Source: Candidatus Njordarchaeota archaeon (GTDB lineage Archaea > Thermoproteota > JANJXX01 > Panguiarchaeales > Panguiarchaeaceae). Taken from it: DNA of 6,163 bases. Each line of letters begins with the position of its first letter. Position 1 is the stretch's first letter. The position numbers and the translations under genes were made by a program. The stretch covers positions 1 to 6,163 of the forward strand of contig JAGSHR010000198.1 of assembly GCA_029855985.1 (NCBI GenBank). The letters are read 5' to 3'. Below, piece after piece: positions 1 through 5,931 of this stretch. Under the pieces are notes generated by a model, which was not told the origin of the DNA, ran no database searches, and saw nothing but the letters and a program-made list of their open reading frames with translations.

Positions 1-569
1 CCCATCCTCTTAAATGGGAGGGCGCAGGTAGCTATATCACTACATGGTATTCTGTGGCCCCTGAACGTAAGAACACTAACCATTGCTCCATGGCTTTAAA
101 TGAAGCAGAGTGGTATGAAGTAATCTTTTGGGTAACAGAGGATTTCATATATTACTGGGTCATACCAGATAACAATAACCTCTTCGAGCAGTTGGTTTCA
201 TTAGGAGGATGCCAGTTTATCGTCCACGCCTCTAATGTAAAAAATCCACTTTATTTAGTTTTTAACCATTGGCTCGATGAAGCCTCTGATGGGAGAGAAT
301 TTAGAAATTACAACTTTTTTGTAGATTATGTTCTCTATGTGTCGGATATAGTTCTTGCATACTTTGTTGACCCTAATTTTATCACAGACATGGGACTCAG
401 GCAAAAGTTAGAGGAGATAAAAAATGAACTTCAAGACGCTACTGCATATAAAATTGACGAATATGAAATAGATATAGAAACATATAGAAGAATTCACAGT
501 CAGATAAAACTTAATCCAAGCATAAATATCTTAACAGAGATGCTATCCCTGCTTAACATGGCTAACTAA
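1..569 (+). CDS. Unrecognised protein, C-terminal part (5' end cut by window)
   Basis: The reading frame is open from the first full codon at position 3 to TAA at 567-569, giving 188 residues. The residues before the first possible in-frame start (GTG at 54) read naturally as protein, so the gene very likely begins outside the window. The visible part is rich in aromatic residues (six Trp in roughly the first 90 residues, many Tyr and Phe) and acidic overall. It then passes into a charged helical stretch around the LRQKLEEIKNELQ segment and ends in a helical Leu-rich tail. There is no obvious signal peptide or transmembrane helix in this part, although the N-terminus is not seen. I do not recognise a family. 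It lies 67 nt upstream of the Clp-type ATPase on the same strand, so it may belong to the same transcription unit and could be a partner or client of that ATPase; that link is inference from position only. Confidence 0.75.
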   Translation, partial: HPLKWEGAGSYITTWYSVAPERKNTNHCSMALNEAEWYEVIFWVTEDFIYYWVIPDNNNLFEQLVSLGGCQFIVHASNVKNPLYLVFNHWLDEASDGREFRNYNFFVDYVLYVSDIVLAYFVDPNFITDMGLRQKLEEIKNELQDATAYKIDEYEIDIETYRRIHSQIKLNPSINILTEMLSLLNMAN

Positions 570-621
570 TCAGTGACGTAAGTATGCCGAATTTTTGGGG
601 ATAGTGTGCTTATATGTGTAT

Positions 622-630
622 AAAGGAGGT
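622..630 (+). promoter_or_regulatory. Ribosome binding site fixing the Clp ATPase start
   Basis: AAAGGAGGT lies 6-7 nt before ATG 637. It is a near-perfect anti-Shine-Dalgarno match at normal spacing, and it selects this ATG over the in-frame TTG at 595, which has no comparable site. Confidence 0.85.
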
Positions 631-636
631 TGTAAG

Positions 637-2961
637 ATGGATAGAAAATTCAGTGAAGGAGCAAATAGGGTTTTAAAGAGGGCAAGAGAAATAGCCAATA
701 AATACGGGCATAGCACTGTGGAGTTAGAACATATCTTTTGGGCTTTATTACAAGCAGAGGAAGTCCGAGTAACTTTGGAGAACATGAATATTCCAATGAC
801 CAGGTTGGTTGATAGTGCTGACAGAGCAGTGAGAAGTATCCCCATAATACCCACAGGTAAAGAAAAGAAAGCTCTTTCTTTTTCCAACAATGTTGTGAGA
901 CTGTTTGAAAGAGCTAATGAAATAGGGGGAGAAGAGATCACTCCATCAGAATTGTTCTTGGCTTTAATGGATGTCGCAGAAGGGAGAGTTAGAACTATTT
1001 TGAGTAAATACAATATATCAAGGGACCGTTTTATTCATGCCGTGAATGTGCCTGCAAAGGGATCATTAACTTATAAAGAAGTTGAAGAGTTCTTTATTGA
1101 CCTAACAGAAATGGCCAAAAAGGGGAAACTTCCTCCTATTATCGGCAGGAAAGAAGAGCTTTTGAGAGTCGTCCAGATATTGCTTCGACAGGATAAGAAT
1201 AACCCAGTATTAATAGGAGAGCCTGGAGTTGGTAAAACTGCTGTGGTCCATAGATTGGCTCAGGGTATTGTAAGGGGCGAATTCCCTGAATTTCTGGAAG
1301 ATGTGAAGATACTTCAACTCGATATGACCTCTTTGCTTGCAGGAACACAGTATAGAGGGAGTTTCGAAGAAAGGCTAAAGAAAGTGATTAAAAGACTTAA
1401 GCAGATGAATGGTAAGGGAATTCTTTTTGTTGATGAGCTTCACACAATCGTAGGTGCAGGTGCTGCAGAGGGTGCTGCTGTGGACGCAGCTAATTTGCTA
1501 AAGCCTTTCTTAACTCATGGAGGACTTAGGATAATAGGAGCAACTACATCTGATGAATATAGGATTTATATAGAAAAAGATGGCGCACTTGCCCGGAGAT
1601 TTCAACCAGTTTTTGTAGAGGAACCAACAATTGAACAGACTATTGAGATACTTACAGGTCTAAAACTCAGATTTGAAAAGCATCATGATGTAGAAATACT
1701 TGATGAAGCCATTGAGGCAGCTGTTAAACTTGCAAAAAGATACATAACTGAGCGCAGACTTCCTGATAAAGCAATCGACCTTCTGGATGAGGCATGCGCT
1801 TTGAAGAAGGCTTCCCTTATAAACATGCCCGAAGATATTAAAAAGTTAAGAAGAGAGATTCGTAAGCTACAATCACAGGGAGGTAATGATTCAAAACACA
1901 CCAAGCTGGAAGAGGAATATAGAGTCAGAAAAGAGCGTTGGATGAGAGAAAATGGAGTGGACGCAGTTGTTAGAGCCGAGGATATCGCAAAAATAGTTTC
2001 AAAATGGACAGGAATACCTGTTGTGGAGATTTTAACTGATGAAAGGGAGAAGCTTATTAAAATGGAAGAGATTCTAAAGCTAAGTGTTAAAGGACAAGAT
2101 AATGCTCTTATCGTGATAGCTGAAGCAATAAGAAGAGCAAGAGCTGGTCTTACTCCACCTAATAAGCCAATAGCAATATTCCTTTTCATCGGGCCCACTG
2201 GCGTTGGTAAGACCTATGTTGCGAGGCAACTTGCGAAATTCCTTTTTAACGATGAAGAAGCCCTGTTGCGTTTCGATATGTCCGAATATAGTGAGAGACA
2301 CGAAATATCAAAATTGATTGGTGCACCACCTGGATATATAGGGTATGAGCAGGGAGGTAAACTAACAGAAGCTGTCCGTAGGAGACCTTATAGAGTTATT
2401 TTATTTGACGAGATCGAGAAAGCTCATTACTCCCTTTTTAATCTGCTTCTCCAAGTTTTTGATGCTGGAAGACTTACCGATGGGCAGGGTAGAACGGTAG
2501 ATTTCTCTAATACAGTCATTATCATGACCTCTAACATTGGCGCTCATCTCTTAATAGATGGAAATGTAGATAAGGAAGCCCTTTACGAGGAGTTGAGAAG
2601 GCATTTCAGACCAGAATTTTTGAATAGAATAACAGAAATTGTGGTTTTCAATCCGCTTTCTAAAAACCATATACGAGAGATCGTGAAGTTAGAGCTTGAG
2701 AAGGTTCAGAGAATGTTACAAGAAAAAAATATAAAGATGGAAGTAGATTCCTCAGCCATAGATTTTCTCACAGATAAGAGTTACTCACCGATTTTCGGTG
2801 CAAGAGAAGTAGAGAGAACAGTTCAGCGTTTTGTTGTCAATCCATTGTCAGAGAGAATCATTAGTCAAGATTTGCAAAACGGAGATTCAGTAAAAATTAG
2901 GCACACACAACCCAATAAGTTCTTAGAAATCAAGGTTGTTTCAAAGAAGGAGAGTTTTTAG
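637..2961 (+). CDS. Two-ring Clp/Hsp100 AAA+ ATPase, ClpB/ClpC/ClpV type, no ClpP loop
   Basis: This is an ATP-driven hexameric protein unfoldase or remodeller, predicted cytosolic, of 774 residues. In order it shows: a Clp N domain (about 4-137, two repeats); the first AAA+ ring with Walker A GEPGVGKT (194-201), pore loop GTQYRG (Tyr239), Walker B ILFVDE (262-267) and Arg fingers R320/R321; a short coiled-coil middle domain (about 392-442) ending before WTGIPV (457-462); and the second ring with Walker A GPTGVGKT (519-526), pore loop GAPPGYIGY (Tyr567), Walker B ILFDE (588-592), sensor 1 Asn633, Arg finger R664 and sensor 2 GAR (721-723). All catalytic residues are present in both rings. The short middle domain is ClpC-like. 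However, the segment after TSNIGA runs directly to RPEFLNRI without the [VIL]GF/L-type ClpP-docking loop of ClpC or ClpA, so it probably acts without ClpP, like ClpB or the type VI secretion ClpV. The FHA and kinase genes directly downstream favour a phospho-regulated ClpV-like role; this is inference. I leave the symbol blank because the subfamily is not settled. The start is chosen by the strong site at 622-630. Confidence 0.95.
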   Translation: MDRKFSEGANRVLKRAREIANKYGHSTVELEHIFWALLQAEEVRVTLENMNIPMTRLVDSADRAVRSIPIIPTGKEKKALSFSNNVVRLFERANEIGGEEITPSELFLALMDVAEGRVRTILSKYNISRDRFIHAVNVPAKGSLTYKEVEEFFIDLTEMAKKGKLPPIIGRKEELLRVVQILLRQDKNNPVLIGEPGVGKTAVVHRLAQGIVRGEFPEFLEDVKILQLDMTSLLAGTQYRGSFEERLKKVIKRLKQMNGKGILFVDELHTIVGAGAAEGAAVDAANLLKPFLTHGGLRIIGATTSDEYRIYIEKDGALARRFQPVFVEEPTIEQTIEILTGLKLRFEKHHDVEILDEAIEAAVKLAKRYITERRLPDKAIDLLDEACALKKASLINMPEDIKKLRREIRKLQSQGGNDSKHTKLEEEYRVRKERWMRENGVDAVVRAEDIAKIVSKWTGIPVVEILTDEREKLIKMEEILKLSVKGQDNALIVIAEAIRRARAGLTPPNKPIAIFLFIGPTGVGKTYVARQLAKFLFNDEEALLRFDMSEYSERHEISKLIGAPPGYIGYEQGGKLTEAVRRRPYRVILFDEIEKAHYSLFNLLLQVFDAGRLTDGQGRTVDFSNTVIIMTSNIGAHLLIDGNVDKEALYEELRRHFRPEFLNRITEIVVFNPLSKNHIREIVKLELEKVQRMLQEKNIKMEVDSSAIDFLTDKSYSPIFGAREVERTVQRFVVNPLSERIISQDLQNGDSVKIRHTQPNKFLEIKVVSKKESF

Positions 2962-2987
2962 AGGATGATTCTTTAGATTTTAATAAT

Positions 2988-2996
2988 GGAGGTGAT
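2988..2996 (+). promoter_or_regulatory. Strong ribosome binding site of the FHA gene
   Basis: GGAGGTGAT is an extended match to the 16S rRNA 3' tail, 7 nt (counted from GGAGG) before ATG 3000. It suggests that the small FHA protein is translated strongly, possibly in excess of the kinase, which has no such site. Confidence 0.8.
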
Positions 2997-2999
2997 AAA

Positions 3000-3383
3000 A
3001 TGGCTAAATTAGTTGAAAGAAAAAATGGATTCATGACCCGTAATGAAATAATATTGGGAGAAGATTTTATCATAGGTAGGTTTGACCCTGAAAAAGGACC
3101 AGTAGATATCGATTTAAGTGACTACGAAGGAGCGGAATTCATATCAAGACAACATGCGAGGATATTCCTTAATGAGTGTGATAACAAAGACAAAAATGAC
3201 ACTCCTTTGGAAAAGTGTTGGTTTATTGAGGATTTGGAATCACGAAACGGCACTTTTTTAAGGAGAGGGAAAACAGTTTTTAGACTCGAACCAGATAAAC
3301 CTGTGATGTTGCAGAATGAAGATATCATAAATTTGGCAGGTAAAATAGAATTCGTTTTCTTCACAGATGACACAAATGGATAG
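3000..3383 (+). CDS. Small single-domain FHA protein (phosphothreonine reader)
   Basis: This 127-residue protein is almost entirely one forkhead-associated domain, which in this family binds phosphothreonine peptides. The family's marks are all present: G26-R27 at the end of the second strand, SRQH (S49, R50, H52) and NGT (N83-T85), with the hydrophobic strand EFVFF closing the fold at 117-121. The stretch between GR and SRQH (FDPEKGPVDIDLSDY) resembles a common bacterial FHA subtype with a DIDL motif. The Arg and Ser that contact phosphate are intact, so binding should be possible. There is no signal peptide, membrane helix or second domain, so it is likely a cytosolic adaptor. It starts 38 nt after the Clp ATPase and overlaps the kinase gene by 17 nt. 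The natural inference is that it reads a phosphosite made by, or on, the neighbouring kinase and brings it to the ATPase or its client. A role like Fha in type VI secretion is possible, though those proteins are usually longer. Confidence 0.93.
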   Translation: MAKLVERKNGFMTRNEIILGEDFIIGRFDPEKGPVDIDLSDYEGAEFISRQHARIFLNECDNKDKNDTPLEKCWFIEDLESRNGTFLRRGKTVFRLEPDKPVMLQNEDIINLAGKIEFVFFTDDTNG

Positions 3384-4266
3384 ACCTACTCTTAAAAAGG
3401 GCACAGAACTGAAACATAGATATTTAATTCTTAAAGTTCTGGGGCAGGGAGGAATTGGTATAGTTTATGAAGCACTTGATAAATGGAGTGGCTTAAAAGT
3501 CGCTATAAAAGAACTATTCCCCATCGATTACAAGATAGAAAGGGAAGGTAATAAATTGATCGTCCCAATAGATACCTTAAATGATTTCAATACTCTAAAA
3601 AAGAGCATTAAACTCAAAGCAAAATTGTTAAATATCTTTTCCTTAAGTAATAACGGATTAGTGATAAGGATATTAGATACATTTGAAGAGAATTCAACCC
3701 TTTACATCGTAATGGAAAAATTGAAAGGAGTTACATTGGAATATTTGGCTCCGAAACTCGATATATCAAGTGCTTTGAATATAACCCTACAATTATCCAG
3801 AAAAATTGCATTGTTACATAAAATGGGGATTTTGCATCTTGACATTAAACCTGATAATATATTTATTAGTAAGTCAGGTAAAATTACTTTAATAGATTTT
3901 GAAAATTCCCAAATCTTATGGAAAGGAAGGAAAATATCTTCTGCTTATCTATTTAGTCCATATTTCTCTGCTCCTGAACTTTATTTTAGAGGCAAACTTG
4001 GTAACTATACTGACCTGTATTCTATCTGCTCCACTTTGTATTTCTTGGTTACCAAAAGTTTACCTGTATCTTCTATTGATAGGAGTAGAGGTAAGAAACT
4101 TATTCCACCTATTGAATTAAATCCAGATATACCGAAATTTTTGAATAATTTAATTTTAATGGGGATGAATCTTGACCCTAATGACAGGCCAGAAGATAGT
4201 GATTTTATCATGTATATGAGACTCTCTTTTCAGAGATTAAGTTCACTTAAAAGGTGGTCAATATGA
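3367..4266 (+). CDS. Atypical Hanks-type Ser/Thr protein kinase, possibly degenerate
   Basis: This 299-residue protein is just a kinase domain, about residues 18-285, with no transmembrane helix or extra sensor domain. Visible signatures are the Gly loop (G26-x-G28-G-x-G31 with V33), the ATP-anchoring Lys K48 in VAIKELFP, the catalytic loop HLDIKPDNI (D159, K161, N164), the metal-binding Asp D177, APE at 202-204, and DRPED in the C-lobe. The VAIKE-x-FP motif is typical of a bacterial subfamily of eukaryotic-like kinases. Three things are odd: there is no Glu anywhere from residue 61 to 106, so the alpha-C Glu that pairs with K48 is missing; HRD is HLD (a non-RD kinase); and DFG is DFE (177-179). 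It may be a constitutive, weak or purely scaffolding kinase. The start ATG at 3367 lies inside the FHA gene without a clear ribosome site; ATG 3376, also inside the FHA gene, is an alternative. Either implies translation coupled to the FHA gene. Its TGA lies inside the hairpin at 4263. Confidence 0.9.
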   Translation: MTQMDRPTLKKGTELKHRYLILKVLGQGGIGIVYEALDKWSGLKVAIKELFPIDYKIEREGNKLIVPIDTLNDFNTLKKSIKLKAKLLNIFSLSNNGLVIRILDTFEENSTLYIVMEKLKGVTLEYLAPKLDISSALNITLQLSRKIALLHKMGILHLDIKPDNIFISKSGKITLIDFENSQILWKGRKISSAYLFSPYFSAPELYFRGKLGNYTDLYSICSTLYFLVTKSLPVSSIDRSRGKKLIPPIELNPDIPKFLNNLILMGMNLDPNDRPEDSDFIMYMRLSFQRLSSLKRWSI

Positions 4267-4317
4267 TTGTGTGTGGTGTGCCCCATGCTACGCATGGGGC
4301 ACACCACACACAATCAT
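4263..4317. terminator. Perfect 26-bp inverted repeat between convergent genes, probable two-way terminator
   Basis: The left arm at 4263-4288 is the exact reverse complement of the right arm at 4292-4317, with the 3-nt loop TAC. The arms begin with ATGATTGTGTGTGG and end in CCCCATGC at the loop, so the stem is GC-rich next to the loop. The kinase TGA (4264-4266) lies inside the left arm, and the minus-strand gene ends 8 nt beyond the right arm. On each strand a TTTT follows only after several C-rich bases (CCCTCCTTTT on plus; CCACCTTTT further out on minus), so the U-tract is displaced and weak for classic intrinsic termination. It may stop transcription from both sides, protect both mRNA 3' ends, or be one copy of a dispersed hairpin repeat. 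Confidence 0.75.
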
Positions 4318-4325
4318 CCCTCCTT

Positions 4326-5927
4326 TTATCTATTACAATTCCCCATTATAGCATCGTTGATGAAATAGAAATCCTCCATGTTCCCATTCTGCATATAGCA
4401 CCTTGCTAATTTCTTAAGCTTTTTGATTATAGCTGAATTATCATCAATCTGCCCCTCTCTATACTGACGTCCAACTGAGCAAATAAGCTGTTTTAATGGA
4501 GGAGAAAGAAATTGGGGTATTTCTCTGCAATCAATAGGACTGTTCGTTAGAAACATCAGGATAGATTTATCGACTTCGAATACATAAAAAATAGGTTTCC
4601 ATGCAGAAGGTGGAAGAGAAGAACAGCTACTTAACATTTCTCTCATGGTGTTCATCCTCGATGTGTTGAAGAGAAACCTATCCCAATAATCCCAGTAATC
4701 ATCAACAAGCGCTGTTTTTAATCTTTTAATGAAGTTAAAGAGGTGAAAATTAAAATAAAATTTCATCATATTATCACCAACAATGAGTGCAAGCAACCCT
4801 GATTGTAAAATGAAGTTTTGAGATTTTTTAGAGACATTTTTACGAGGAGTTAAAATTGCATTTGCATAAGTATAAGCTACAATTGCGTGTTCAAAAGCTA
4901 AAGGATAATCTTTTATCTCCACCAATTTATGAATAGAATATACTAAAAGACCAATCGCCAGTGTTACCCTGCTCAGTAAAGTTAAATATTCCGATTCAAT
5001 TCCAATGGCTTCTAAAACATAACTTATTATATTGACAATAGCAGGTAATGAGATAATAGTTTCTGTTAATTGCTTATTTCGAATTTCCAAAAGCAATTTC
5101 TTAGTAAATATAGGATGTCGCATGCTTAAATCATGTAATATACTTCCTAACATTGGATCAGTGAAGGTATAGTGCTGCAGCAATTCTTTTGCCAAAGTGA
5201 TTAAGTAAGCGTCATATAATGTTAAAAGTAAGAAACTTTCCCCAGCTTTCTTTTCAAATTTTAATTCATCCTGCTCGAAATGTAGCTCTGAAAGCACCTT
5301 GGCAAATAATATTATCCAGTTTATTTTTATTCTTTCTTCTACGGTTAGCTTATAATATACCCTCTCATATTCCGTCATGAAGTGGAGCAAGCGCCCTCCT
5401 ATGCTCTTTATCAAGTCAATTCTTATATACAAATGGGATCTTTCCACGTGCACTATTCTATCCACATCCCGAATTTCTTTCTCATGAAGTTTCCCACTAA
5501 TAAATGGTGAAAGATCTGATAATATTAAATGTGAAAGATTTGATAATATAAAATGCAAAATTTGTGTCAATATATCCCCCTCTTCAAAAGGTTTATAATA
5601 GGTAGCTGCCAGTGTTATCAAAAATTCTCTCCAGAGTTTCTCTCTGTAAGAGTCGTCAGAAAATCCATTTGTATTACTTATAATTGGAATATAATAATTA
5701 CCTGAGCAGAATTCAGAATATGCAAATCCAGGATGTATAGGAACCCAGAAATCTATCCCCTCGCATTGTAGGTTCTTCAGCAACGGATGCTCTCCCTCTA
5801 CATATTGATTCCATAACATTTGGAGATTCTCAAAGGAGCATTGGTTAGATGGTGTGGTTTGTGCACTTGAATAATAAGAAGGTAGCAATATCAAAATAAT
5901 TATAAATGTGAGCCATAATTTTTTCAT
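4326..5927 (-). CDS. Unrecognised exported protein, 533 aa, cysteines clustered at both ends
   Basis: The start ATG at 5927-5925 is preceded by GGAGG (5936-5940) at 8 nt spacing; the upstream in-frame ATG at 5957 overlaps the previous gene and lacks such a site. The first 22 residues form a textbook signal peptide: MKK, then the hydrophobic LWLTFIIILILLP, then a SSA cleavage motif before Gln23. The mature part is mainly predicted helix with hydrophobic stretches (about 291-310, 316-332 and 371-384) that could be buried helices or membrane segments. Eight cysteines occur, at 30, 55, 74, 435, 467, 483, 510 and 531; none lies between 74 and 435. This suggests disulphides closing the two ends outside the cytoplasm. 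An 8-residue tandem repeat is seen at 125-140. I recognise no catalytic motif or family. It follows the upstream minus-strand gene by 4 nt, so the two are probably co-transcribed. It converges on the kinase operon, and any functional link to it is unproven. Confidence 0.88.
   Translation of the reverse strand: MKKLWLTFIIILILLPSYYSSAQTTPSNQCSFENLQMLWNQYVEGEHPLLKNLQCEGIDFWVPIHPGFAYSEFCSGNYYIPIISNTNGFSDDSYREKLWREFLITLAATYYKPFEEGDILTQILHFILSNLSHLILSDLSPFISGKLHEKEIRDVDRIVHVERSHLYIRIDLIKSIGGRLLHFMTEYERVYYKLTVEERIKINWIILFAKVLSELHFEQDELKFEKKAGESFLLLTLYDAYLITLAKELLQHYTFTDPMLGSILHDLSMRHPIFTKKLLLEIRNKQLTETIISLPAIVNIISYVLEAIGIESEYLTLLSRVTLAIGLLVYSIHKLVEIKDYPLAFEHAIVAYTYANAILTPRKNVSKKSQNFILQSGLLALIVGDNMMKFYFNFHLFNFIKRLKTALVDDYWDYWDRFLFNTSRMNTMREMLSSCSSLPPSAWKPIFYVFEVDKSILMFLTNSPIDCREIPQFLSPPLKQLICSVGRQYREGQIDDNSAIIKKLKKLARCYMQNGNMEDFYFINDAIMGNCNR
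5507..5554 (-). repeat. 24-nt tandem duplication inside the exported-protein gene
   Basis: Units 5507-5530 and 5531-5554 are adjacent and match at 22 of 24 bases. They are in frame and encode HFILSNLS (residues 125-132) followed by HLILSDLS (133-140), so the protein gains one extra amphipathic helix-like unit rather than a frameshift. This looks like a recent slippage duplication. Confidence 0.8.
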
Positions 5928-5931
5928 TTTA

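Noticed and set aside
54..56. GTG as the true start of the first gene
   Set aside because: The frame is open to the window edge and the residues before it look coding; no ribosome site precedes it.
595..636. Earlier TTG start for the Clp ATPase, adding 14 residues
   Set aside because: It has no ribosome site, and the added residues are encoded across the strong AAAGGAGGT itself; ATG 637 gives a normal Clp N-domain start.
570..636. Possible promoter before the Clp ATPase (TTGGGG at 595 with TATAAA at 619)
   Set aside because: The -10-like element overlaps the ribosome site, so the transcript would start inside or after it; the -35 match is also poor. No convincing promoter is seen.
570..1013. 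Long antisense open frame opposite the start of the Clp gene
   Set aside because: It is Ser/Leu-rich, has no ribosome site, and lies opposite a gene with a certain protein family; it is a by-product of the plus-strand coding pattern.
1683..2198. Antisense open frame opposite the Clp middle region
   Set aside because: Same reason: low-complexity Ser/Ile/Leu composition and a fully accounted-for gene on the plus strand.
637..2961. Naming the ATPase clpB, clpC or clpV outright
   Set aside because: The short middle domain argues against ClpB, the missing docking loop against ClpC, and no sheath genes are present to prove ClpV; a tree is needed.
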